A stretch of DNA of 5,344 nt, taken from NCBI GenBank assembly GCA_007118235.1, contig SKRY01000360.1, positions 1 to 5,344 on the forward strand, written 5' to 3'. Under the pieces are notes generated by a model. The model did no database searches and was not told where the DNA came from. It worked only from the letters and a program-made list of their open reading frames with translations. Both the position numbers and the translations under genes were made by a program. Below, piece by piece: positions 1-5,322 of this stretch (position 1 is the stretch's first letter; every line of letters begins with the position of its first letter). Source of the stretch: Candidatus Hydrogenedentota bacterium. GTDB lineage: Bacteria > Hydrogenedentota > Hydrogenedentia > Hydrogenedentales > SLHB01.

Positions 1-900
1 GTGGCGTTTGTTATGTTGGGCGGGAAGCTGACCGCTTTTTATCTCACGGGCAGCATAGCTATCCTGTCGGATGCCCTTGAGTCCGTCGTTCATGTCGCCG
101 CCACGGGGATAGCGGCTTTCAGCCTGTGGTATGCCCAACAGCCCGCAAGCCGCGAACATCCCTACGGGTACGGTAAGGCGGCCTATTTCTCCGCGGGTTT
201 TGAAGGGGCGCTTATCCTTCTTGCCGCGGTGTTCACGCTCTATGTGGCGGTTCAGGATTTGATTCTCGGCCCTGAATTGCAGCGGCTTGGCTGGGGCCTG
301 CTTATAACCGGTATGCTGGCTCTTGTCAACCTCGCGCTGGGAACAATGTTGGTTTGGGTGGGCAAACGCCAGAACGCACTCATCCTTGTGTCCAATGGCA
401 AACACGTACTCACCGATATGTGGACCAGCGCCGGGGTTGTGCTTGGGGTGGGCCTTGTATGGCTCACGGATATTCTATGGCTGGATCCGGTCGTGGCTAT
501 CGTGGTCGGCGTCAACATCTTGGTGACCGCCGTTGGCCTTATGCGCCGAAGCTTCCGGGGCCTGCTTGATAGCGCCGATCCCGAAATGACGGCCGCCCTA
601 CTGCGCACGCTTAATGAGGCCGTGGCGAATGGAGAGGTGAGCAACTATCATCAGGTGCGTCACCGGCAGAGCAACGACCAAATCTTCATCGAGCTTCATC
701 TTGTGTTCCCTGAAGATGTGAGCATAAAGGAAGCCCATGCCCGTGTAACGTCATTGGAGCTGCGTATCCGCCGGTGTTTCCCTAAATTCAATGTCCATGT
801 CACGGCTCACATGGAGCCGTCATCCCATGAGGCCGCCCATCCCGAGGGCCACGAAAACATCCATGATCCGTTGTCGGAAGGGGAGGCGGCCAAAGGGTGA
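1..900 (+). CDS. Cation diffusion facilitator (CDF/SLC30-type) metal efflux transporter, 5' end cut by window
   Basis: An inner-membrane carrier that exports divalent metal ions (Zn, Fe, Mn, Co or similar), usually by proton antiport. Residues are numbered from the GTG at base 1. Six hydrophobic segments lie near residues 1-18, 21-44, 62-88, 97-121, 133-156 and 161-182, followed by a cytoplasmic domain (190-272). The family signature HPYGYGKA is at 53-60. The transport site is H135xxxD139 in TM5 facing E27xxxH31 in TM2; many CDF proteins have D/HxxxD in TM2. The cytoplasmic domain has likely metal ligands H217, H221, H233, H246, H266 and H270. A hydrophilic tail carries H276, H280, H284 and H288. 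TM1 is short at its start and lacks the usual preceding residues, so the true start probably lies some 15-25 codons upstream, outside the window; the GTG at base 1 need not be a start. The stop is TGA at 898-900. It converges on the P-type ATPase. Family is certain; the metal cannot be read from sequence. Confidence 0.93.
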   Translation: MAFVMLGGKLTAFYLTGSIAILSDALESVVHVAATGIAAFSLWYAQQPASREHPYGYGKAAYFSAGFEGALILLAAVFTLYVAVQDLILGPELQRLGWGLLITGMLALVNLALGTMLVWVGKRQNALILVSNGKHVLTDMWTSAGVVLGVGLVWLTDILWLDPVVAIVVGVNILVTAVGLMRRSFRGLLDSADPEMTAALLRTLNEAVANGEVSNYHQVRHRQSNDQIFIELHLVFPEDVSIKEAHARVTSLELRIRRCFPKFNVHVTAHMEPSSHEAAHPEGHENIHDPLSEGEAAKG

Positions 901-950
901 CTCGGTGGGGGGCCGTGATTCATGGCCTAAAAGGCCATGCCGCCTCCGAG
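901..950 (+). terminator. Stem-loop directly after the CDF stop codon, possible terminator
   Basis: A perfect 8-bp stem, CATGGCCT (921-928) and AGGCCATG (932-939), closes an AAA loop. Outer flanks also pair imperfectly: CTCGG at 901-905 matches CCGAG at 946-950, with GG/CC pairs between. It starts at the first base after the TGA. No T-run follows, so this is not a classic intrinsic terminator. It may mark or protect the 3' end of the CDF transcript, or be another member of the hairpin repeats further on. Confidence 0.45.
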
Positions 951-1047
951 AGAGTTCACTTCGGGGGTCAATACCTTTGGGCTTGCCGCTTTACTAGTAT
1001 CCGTTCAGCCCCAAATTGCGGACACGGCGGCTTTGCGCCCACGATTG
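951..1047. other. Spacer with no recognised element
   Basis: No gene with a plausible ribosome binding site and no clear stem longer than about 5 bp was found here. Open frames crossing it are short, lack family resemblance and run on into the hairpin repeats, so none is called. Confidence 0.4.
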
Positions 1048-1080
1048 GCTGCGGTTGGAATTCAAAGGGAACGCCGCAGC
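1048..1080 (+). repeat. 7-bp stem-loop flanking the forward hairpin module
   Basis: GCTGCGG (1048-1054) pairs perfectly with CCGCAGC (1074-1080) around a 19-base loop. It ends three bases before the repeated block beginning at 1084. The other two modules have a different hairpin in this position (CGACC.../...GGTCG), so this one may be a replacement or unrelated flanking sequence. Confidence 0.45.
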
Positions 1081-1083
1081 AGT

Positions 1084-1313
1084 CGGGGGTATCGCCCGCG
1101 TGCTATCGCACGCGGCCTCAACCCCCGGCTATCAACTGTCATCCCTACGGGATGGATTTGATTCGTGACAGCATGGCATCTCATGCCTCGGGGGCCACGG
1201 CTCAACTGCGGGCGTGTAAGGCGCTGAAAGCGCCATAGCGAGTAGCCTAGGGCAAGCAAAGCGCGGCCCTAGGTCACAGGCCACCCACGAAAAGTCGGTC
1301 CTGAAGGGACCGA
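1084..1313 (+). repeat. Hairpin module, forward copy (L)
   Basis: A train of hairpins in this order. A: outer stem CGGGGGT (1084-1090)/ACCCCCG (1121-1127) with inner CCGCGTGC (1096-1103)/GCACGCGG (1108-1115), loop TATC. B: CTGTC (1136-1140)/GACAG (1167-1171) enclosing ATCCC-TAC-GGGAT (1141-1153). C: GGCAT-CTC-ATGCC (1175-1187). A conserved GGCTCAAC follows at 1199-1206. D: GGCGC-TGAAA-GCGCC (1220-1234). E: CCTAGGGC (1246-1253)/GCCCTAGG (1266-1273), preceded by GTAG. F: TCGGTCC-TGAAG-GGACCGA (1295-1313). The same order, spacing and loop sequences recur on the other strand at 1334-1542, so this is a true repeat and not chance GC-rich pairing. Likely roles are a structured RNA segment, a transcript end or stabiliser between convergent genes, or a non-autonomous REP-like element. 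No coding capacity is credible. Confidence 0.85.
1242..1273 (+). repeat. GTAG-headed REP-like hairpin, forward copy (E-L)
   Basis: GTAG (1242-1245) directly abuts an 8-bp perfect stem, CCTAGGGC (1246-1253) with GCCCTAGG (1266-1273), around a 12-base loop. A GTAG tetranucleotide at the 5' foot of a hairpin is the recognition signature of bacterial REP elements and their RAYT (TnpA-REP) transposases. The reversed partner at 1372-1403 has the same arrangement. Calling it REP is an inference from this signature; no RAYT gene is in the window. Confidence 0.5.
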
Positions 1314-1333
1314 AGCAAACACCGCGCGTTTCT
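1314..1333. other. Centre of the large inverted repeat
   Basis: This 20-base linker joins the two F hairpins and is itself partly palindromic: AAAC near 1317 faces GTTT near 1328 around a CGCGCG core. It is the pivot of the inverted pair of modules. Confidence 0.5.
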
Positions 1334-1584
1334 TCCGTCCCTTCAGGACGGACATGCGGGGGGACGGAAATCCTGGGACTGCGCTTCGCTTATCCCAGGC
1401 TACTCTCCGTGGCGCCTTCAGCGCCATGAACATTCACGGTTGAGCCATGTCCACCTATGCGCCGGTGGACATTTAAAACGACCCCAGCGGGGTCACAGAT
1501 GGTAGTTAGGGGTTGAGGCGCGCGCAGCGCGCGGATACCCCTGGAACCCAGGCCAACCCCGTCCGACGACCCCGGCAGGGGTCG
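1334..1584 (-). repeat. Hairpin module, reversed copy (R)
   Basis: Read on the minus strand this repeats the forward module, with an extra leading hairpin. Plus-strand positions: F, TCCGTCC-CTTCA-GGACGGA (1334-1352); E, CCTGGGA (1372-1378)/TCCCAGG (1393-1399), with CTAC at 1400-1403 (GTAG on the minus strand); D, GGCGC-CTTCA-GCGCC (1411-1425); GTTGAGCC (1439-1446), the complement of the conserved GGCTCAAC; C', ATGTCCACC (1447-1455)/GGTGGACAT (1464-1472); B, GACCCC-AGC-GGGGTC (1480-1494); A, AGGGGT (1508-1513)/ACCCCT (1537-1542) enclosing CGCGCGC-A-GCGCGCG (1519-1533). Then come a small CCTGG/CCAGG stem (1540-1552) and Z, CGACCCC-GGCA-GGGGTCG (1567-1584). With the forward copy it forms a large palindrome centred near 1323. 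Substitutions against that copy often keep base pairs intact, which supports selection on structure. Confidence 0.83.
1372..1403 (-). repeat. GTAG-headed REP-like hairpin, reversed copy (E-R)
   Basis: On the minus strand, GTAG (complement of 1400-1403) is followed at once by a 28-base hairpin (complement of 1372-1399), the same length as its forward partner and identical at 21 of 28 positions. Relative to that partner, an A-T pair has become G-C, a G-C pair has become A-T, and the innermost C-G has become T-G. All outer pairs are retained. The two GTAG hairpins face each other, the layout of paired inverted REPs (BIMEs). Confidence 0.5.
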
Positions 1585-1610
1585 CAGCAGCCCCGTCCAC
1601 AAAGGTTCTG
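1585..1610. other. Linker between reversed and third hairpin modules
   Basis: A 26-base joint between two divergently facing CGACC-type hairpins. It begins CAG and ends CTG, so both flanking hairpins are preceded by CTGCGACC when read outward. No gene signal. Confidence 0.4.
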
Positions 1611-1740
1611 CGACCTCTAAAGGGGTCGGTATTGGGTGGGGCTTTGTTTCCGGGGGTATCCCCGCGTGCTATCGCACGCGGCCTCAACCCCCGGCTATCA
1701 GCTGTCATCCCTACGGGATGGATTTGATTCGTGACAGCAT
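1611..1740 (+). repeat. Hairpin module, third copy, truncated (forward)
   Basis: It opens with hairpin Z (CGACCTC 1611-1617 pairing with GGGGTCG 1622-1628, one G-T wobble), followed by a GGGG...TTTCC stretch like that leading into hairpin A of the reversed copy. Then come hairpin A, CCGGGGGT (1650-1657)/ACCCCCGG (1687-1694) around CCGCGTGC (1662-1669)/GCACGCGG (1674-1681), and hairpin B, CTGTC (1702-1706)/GACAG (1733-1737) around ATCCC-TAC-GGGAT (1707-1719). Bases 1651-1740 match 1084-1174 at 89 of 91 aligned columns: one missing G and one A-to-G change. Similarity stops sharply after GCAT at 1740; hairpins C to F are absent. Confidence 0.85.
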
Positions 1741-1795
1741 TTGAGGCTAAGTCACACTCAATCGGAACATCCATAGATTTGGCCATCAAGAGATA
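1741..1795. other. Short 3' flank of the ATPase gene, no recognised element
   Basis: These 55 bases lie between the last hairpin module and the ATPase stop codon. They are less GC-rich than the repeats. I see no long stem, T-run terminator or small gene. Minus-strand transcripts of the ATPase would pass through here into the hairpin array. Confidence 0.4.
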
Positions 1796-4099
1796 CTAGG
1801 CGGAGGCGGTCAGAGGCGCGCCATGCAACAACCGCATGCTGTTCAGGCACACCACCACGGTGGATCCTTCATGCGCGAGAACGCCCAAGGTGATGGGCAC
1901 AATACCAAACACCGCCGCGCCCACCATGAGGCCAATTGTAACAAGCGAGATCGTCACGTTCTGGCGTATCACACGGCGGGAGCGCCGGCTGAGCTGGAAG
2001 GCCTCGAAAAAATTCTCGATCTTGTCGTTCATGAGCACGACGTCGCTCTGTTCCAGAGCCGCGTCGCTGCCTCGCGCCCCCATCGCCACGGCCACGTCCG
2101 CGGCGGCGAGACACGGCGCGTCGTTGATCCCATCGCCCACCATGGCCACGCGCTGTCCACCTTCGCGAAGCGAGCGCACGGCTTCGACCTTGTCTTCCGG
2201 ACTGAGGCCCGCGCGCACTTCGGTCAGGCCCAGCTTCTCGCCCACGGCGTTCGCGGCATCCGCGCGGTCACCCGTCAGCATCACGACGCTCAACCCCGCT
2301 TCGCGCAAGCGGCGCAGCACGCCAGCGGATTCGGTGCGAACGAGGTCCTCCAACAGAATGCGGCCCAGCAGCTCGCCATGCACGAACCACACCTCCGACA
2401 GGCCCACGCCAGGCTCGGGCAGGGTTTGCACCCAGTCCGCCAAGGGCCCCTCGGCGAGCAGTTCGCGGCGTCCCAGCAGACAATGCTGTTCGTCCACCGT
2501 GGCCTGTACCCCTTTGCCGGTCAGGGAACGGAACTCGCTAACGTCCCGTTGTTCAAGACCTTCAGCTTCCCCATACCGGACAATGGCGCGCGCGATGGGG
2601 TGGCTGGCTTGGCGCTCCAAGGTGTAGGCAAGTTCGGCCACATCGCGTTCGCGCCCAGGGGGGAAGCTCTCAACGGCGACCACCCGCAGATCCCCCGTGG
2701 TGAGCGTGCCCGTCTTGTCCAGGGCGACGGCGTTGATCCCAGCCATTTCCTCAATGGCGGCCCCGCCCCGGAACAGGATGCCGTGCCGCGCGCCCCAAGC
2801 GATGGCGGCGAGAATGGCCGAGGGAACCGAGAGCACCAGCGCGCATGGACTCGCCACGACGAGCAGGGTCATCGCCCGGTAAAAGGCGGAGTACTGGATC
2901 TGCCCGTCGACCGTGACGTTCAAGAAGGGTCGCACGCCGAATCCCAGCCACCACACGAAGAACATCGCGGCCGTGGCGGCGAGCACGCCCAGCGTGTATT
3001 TGGGGCCAAACTTGTCGGTGAACCGTTGGCTTGGCGCCCGCATGTGCCGGGCTTCGTGAATGAGGTGGATGACCCGCTGCAAGGCGCTCTCGCTCGCCGC
3101 ATTCCGGCACCGTGTCTCCACGGCGCCCCACAGGTTCACCGTCCCGCTGGACACCGCGTCGCCAGGTTGTTTGTTGACGGGATGCGCCTCGCCGGTAAGC
3201 GATGACTCGTCGGCGGCCGTTTCCCCCTTGACGACCACCGCGTCCACGGGGAAGACGTCGCCCGGCCGGATAAGCAACAGATGGCCGGGAACAATGTCAT
3301 CCACCGGAATGACGGACTCCTCGCGGGTCTCCTCGTCCAGCAGCGTCGCGGTCTTCGGCGTCATGCGGAAGAGCGAGTCGATTTCGCGACGCGTCCGGTA
3401 CATGGCGAAATGCTCCAGCGCGCCCGCGAGGGAGAAGAGAAACAGAAGCAGCGCGCCTTCCCCGAATGCGCCAATCACACTCGCTCCCAAGGCCACCGCC
3501 AACATCAAGAAATGGATGTCGACCGCGCCCCGGGACAGCGTGGATGCCGCGTCCTTTGCCGCATCCCACCCCCCGGCGATCATGGCCGCAATATAGAGCG
3601 CGGGAGCAAGCCATGCGGGACCTATCCCCGCGACATCCAGGGTGAATCCCGCGATGCCCAGCACGCCGCACAACGCGGCCAGCGCCGCCAACGACCGCCA
3701 GTCTTCGTCCTCGTCCGGCTTCAGCCCCGCCATCTCGGCCGGACTGGGCCAGGGGATCCGCCGCCAGGTCCAGAGGGTGGCCAGACTCTCGTCGTGGCCG
3801 TCCTTCTCAAGCAGCGTCTGTGCCGGAAGGCGGCGGACGCGCATCCCCTCCATGACGCTGGGTTCCGCCTCGCCATGATTCGGGCGCCGCGCCACCGCCG
3901 CCAGGGTTTCCTGCAACGACTTGCGCAACGCGTCCTCATCCACCTGCCCCACCGTGGCCACGGAGATCTCGGTGTTGTCATCATCCCACACCACCGCCTT
4001 GGCCTCTTCCGAGCGTTGGAGAAACGCCGCCAGCTCAGGCGCCCACTCCGGAATGGGCGTCTGGCCGGTCTGGGAGGCTGCGTTATGGAAATCATTCAT
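1796..4099 (-). CDS. P1B-type heavy-metal-exporting ATPase, P1B-4-like (SPC / HEGS motifs)
   Basis: Pumps transition-metal ions out of the cytoplasm using ATP; 767 residues from the ATG at 4099. Core motifs: TGE (302-304) in the actuator domain, phosphorylated aspartate in DKTGT (461-465), P1B His-Pro pair (500-501) in the nucleotide domain, TGD (609-611) and GDGINDAP (655-662). Eight hydrophobic segments lie near 136-159, 161-178, 194-212, 214-233, 367-386, 405-434, 711-732 and 735-755. The membrane metal site has SPC (417-419), not CPC, and the last helix has HEGST (743-747), then NSMRLL. That pair typifies the P1B-4 group (CoaT, CtpD, PfeT), linked to Co, Fe, Ni or Zn export, so copper is unlikely. 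Residues about 20-75 resemble a heavy-metal-associated fold but lack CxxC. An in-frame TTG at 4129 would add 10 residues; neither start has a good Shine-Dalgarno sequence, and ATG is preferred. Converges on the CDF gene. Confidence 0.94.
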   Translation of the reverse strand: MNDFHNAASQTGQTPIPEWAPELAAFLQRSEEAKAVVWDDDNTEISVATVGQVDEDALRKSLQETLAAVARRPNHGEAEPSVMEGMRVRRLPAQTLLEKDGHDESLATLWTWRRIPWPSPAEMAGLKPDEDEDWRSLAALAALCGVLGIAGFTLDVAGIGPAWLAPALYIAAMIAGGWDAAKDAASTLSRGAVDIHFLMLAVALGASVIGAFGEGALLLFLFSLAGALEHFAMYRTRREIDSLFRMTPKTATLLDEETREESVIPVDDIVPGHLLLIRPGDVFPVDAVVVKGETAADESSLTGEAHPVNKQPGDAVSSGTVNLWGAVETRCRNAASESALQRVIHLIHEARHMRAPSQRFTDKFGPKYTLGVLAATAAMFFVWWLGFGVRPFLNVTVDGQIQYSAFYRAMTLLVVASPCALVLSVPSAILAAIAWGARHGILFRGGAAIEEMAGINAVALDKTGTLTTGDLRVVAVESFPPGRERDVAELAYTLERQASHPIARAIVRYGEAEGLEQRDVSEFRSLTGKGVQATVDEQHCLLGRRELLAEGPLADWVQTLPEPGVGLSEVWFVHGELLGRILLEDLVRTESAGVLRRLREAGLSVVMLTGDRADAANAVGEKLGLTEVRAGLSPEDKVEAVRSLREGGQRVAMVGDGINDAPCLAAADVAVAMGARGSDAALEQSDVVLMNDKIENFFEAFQLSRRSRRVIRQNVTISLVTIGLMVGAAVFGIVPITLGVLAHEGSTVVVCLNSMRLLHGAPLTASA

Positions 4100-4312
4100 G
4101 TGGCATATCCGATTACCGAGGCTTTGCAAGACAGGACTGAAGCGGACGCCTTCTTAATGGGTCTTGGCGATACTCCCCGTAACAAAGGCGATTCTCTATT
4201 CTGTTCCAATGGGAAATCCGTCCGGGGCGCCCTATGTGATTCGCCCCCTTGCCGTGAGCGTTTCCTCCCATGGCAAGGGGGCGTTCGGTACGCATTTCGT
4301 TAGGCTCTGCCC
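4100..4312. other. Intergenic spacer upstream of the ATPase gene
   Basis: It separates the isomerase stop from the ATPase ATG, both on the minus strand, and so should contain any ATPase promoter. I could not identify convincing -35/-10 boxes or a metal-regulator operator. Visible features are the 12-bp stem-loop at 4242-4283 and an 8-bp palindrome, GGGCGCCC, at 4225-4232. Short open frames here lack ribosome binding sites and family resemblance. Confidence 0.5.
4242..4283 (-). terminator. Perfect 12-bp stem-loop downstream of the isomerase gene
   Basis: CGCCCCCTTGCC (4242-4253) and GGCAAGGGGGCG (4272-4283) are perfect complements around an 18-base loop. On the minus strand it begins about 30 bases after the isomerase stop codon, where a transcript end is expected. 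No T-run follows on either strand, so it is not a textbook intrinsic terminator. It could be a factor-assisted terminator, a 3'-end stabiliser, or part of the ATPase leader. Confidence 0.55.
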
Positions 4313-5311
4313 TTACACGTCGCAGAGCTGGATCGCGGCGCGGAGGCCATCGCGCGGATCGCGGGTGGGGATGAACTCGTGCCCGACGTATCCTTCATAG
4401 CCGATATCCACGAGGGCCTGCATGATGGGCGGATAGTTGATTTCCTGGTCCCCGTCCAACTCGTGCCGGCCCGGATTACCCGCGGTGTGTATGTGGCCGA
4501 TGTGCTCACCGTACTCTTGGATCCGCCGGATGATGTCGCCTTCCATGATCTGACTGTGATAGAGGTCATACAGGATCTTCATGTTTGGCGAGCCAACGGC
4601 CCGTACGATCGCCATGCAGTAGTCGGCCTTGTCCCCTTGATAACCGGGATGCCCCCGCATCTGGAGTTCCCCGTAGGGCGTGTCTAGGTAGGAGCCGTCG
4701 CGGCTGTTGAGATTCTCGATGCACAGGTCGACGTTGTTCTCTTCGGCGTACCCGATGACTTGTTTCAAGCCCTCGACGCAATTCGCGAATCCGTCCTCAA
4801 GCGAGATGATGCCGCCGTCGGGGTTCTCGGGGTCACGATATTGATAACCCGTGAAGCAAATGACATTGGGATGGCCGTACTCGGCGGCGGCGTCAATCGT
4901 GTCCCGGGTGATTTCGATGAGCATCTCGTGGTTGTCCGGGTTATTGAATCCCCGCACGAAGGGGGGATCCTGCGGGATCTGCACCATGGCGCAGGCCAAA
5001 TCGTATTCCGCGAGTGTGGGTAGAGCGTCCGCGCCAACCAACTCGACGCTTTCCGCGCCCAACTCCTTCGCCACTTGACAGGTCTCGTCCAGATCCCAGT
5101 ATTCCCCAAACATGTTGAAGCACCAGTGGGGGATGGAATGGTGGATGTTACCCTTCAGTTCGAGTTCCGCGGCGGCCGCTTCGCGGGGTCCCCGGCTGGC
5201 CGCGGTCCCCAGCGCCAGACCGGTCACGCCAGCCGCAGCCAATCCGGCCGCGCCGCCCAACAGATCGCGGCGGGTCATTCCTTGTGTCGATTGCCCACGT
5301 TCCTTGTCCAT
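4313..5311 (-). CDS. Tat-exported hydroxypyruvate-isomerase-like TIM-barrel protein
   Basis: A xylose-isomerase-like TIM-barrel (AP-endonuclease 2 family) protein, 332 residues, likely a metal-dependent sugar or keto-acid isomerase/epimerase. The closest resemblance I recognise is hydroxypyruvate isomerase, which interconverts hydroxypyruvate and tartronate semialdehyde: YDLYHSQIMEGD (248-259), GHIHTAGNPGRHE (272-284), INYPPIMQALVDIGYEG (291-307) and GHEFIP (310-315). Likely metal ligands are E199 (in CIEN), D249, H275 and E312. The N-terminus is a twin-arginine signal peptide: TRRDLLG (13-19), then an Ala/Gly-rich hydrophobic stretch to about 37, with possible cleavage in the AAAAE region (45-49). 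It therefore probably works outside the cytoplasm, unlike classical hydroxypyruvate isomerase of about 260 residues. The ATG at 5311 is chosen because GGGAGG lies 5 bases upstream. It lies upstream of the ATPase gene on the same strand with a 213-base gap. The substrate is uncertain. Confidence 0.88.
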   Translation of the reverse strand: MDKERGQSTQGMTRRDLLGGAAGLAAAGVTGLALGTAASRGPREAAAAELELKGNIHHSIPHWCFNMFGEYWDLDETCQVAKELGAESVELVGADALPTLAEYDLACAMVQIPQDPPFVRGFNNPDNHEMLIEITRDTIDAAAEYGHPNVICFTGYQYRDPENPDGGIISLEDGFANCVEGLKQVIGYAEENNVDLCIENLNSRDGSYLDTPYGELQMRGHPGYQGDKADYCMAIVRAVGSPNMKILYDLYHSQIMEGDIIRRIQEYGEHIGHIHTAGNPGRHELDGDQEINYPPIMQALVDIGYEGYVGHEFIPTRDPRDGLRAAIQLCDV

Positions 5312-5316
5312 GATTA

Positions 5317-5322
5317 CCTCCC
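5317..5322 (-). promoter_or_regulatory. Shine-Dalgarno sequence of the isomerase gene
   Basis: On the minus strand GGGAGG lies 5 bases before the ATG at 5311. It decides the start codon, excluding the in-frame extension that reaches the window edge and the internal ATG eleven codons downstream. The promoter would lie beyond the right edge. Confidence 0.85.

Noticed and set aside
897..1238. Plus-strand open frame overlapping the CDF stop codon by four bases
   Set aside because: The ATGA-type overlap suggests coupling, but the frame runs through stem-loops A to D and has no domain or plausible composition.
1084..1313. tRNA or known structured RNA in the hairpin train
   Set aside because: Stems do not form a cloverleaf, and no TTC-type T-arm, CCA-ready acceptor or riboswitch core was recognised.
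1084..1740. CRISPR array
   Set aside because: Repeats are few, in both orientations, of unequal spacing, and the intervening sequence is itself repeat structure. No cas gene is present.
1493..1789. Minus-strand open frame of 98 codons in the intergenic region
   Set aside because: Its sequence is a translation through hairpins A, B and Z; the part shared with the 1062-1259 frame comes from the duplicated block. No ribosome binding site or domain; repeat-derived.
901..1795. Insertion sequence or MITE with target-site duplication
   Set aside because: No transposase frame is present, and I could not find matching short direct repeats at the outer edges of the inverted pair; a REP-like reading fits better.
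1823..3205. Long plus-strand open frame of 460 codons
   Set aside because: It lies wholly antisense to the ATPase, whose motifs are complete and in order. Its protein is His/Arg/Ala-rich with no recognisable domain; it is a by-product of GC-rich codon use.
3281..4303. Plus-strand open frame of 340 codons
   Set aside because: Mostly antisense to the ATPase N-terminal half, low-complexity Arg/Gly/His composition, no family motif.
4130..4312. Sigma-70 promoter for the ATPase gene
   Set aside because: TTG-type hexamers occur on the minus strand (for example TTGGAA and TTGTTA), but none has a convincing -10 box at 16-18 bases.
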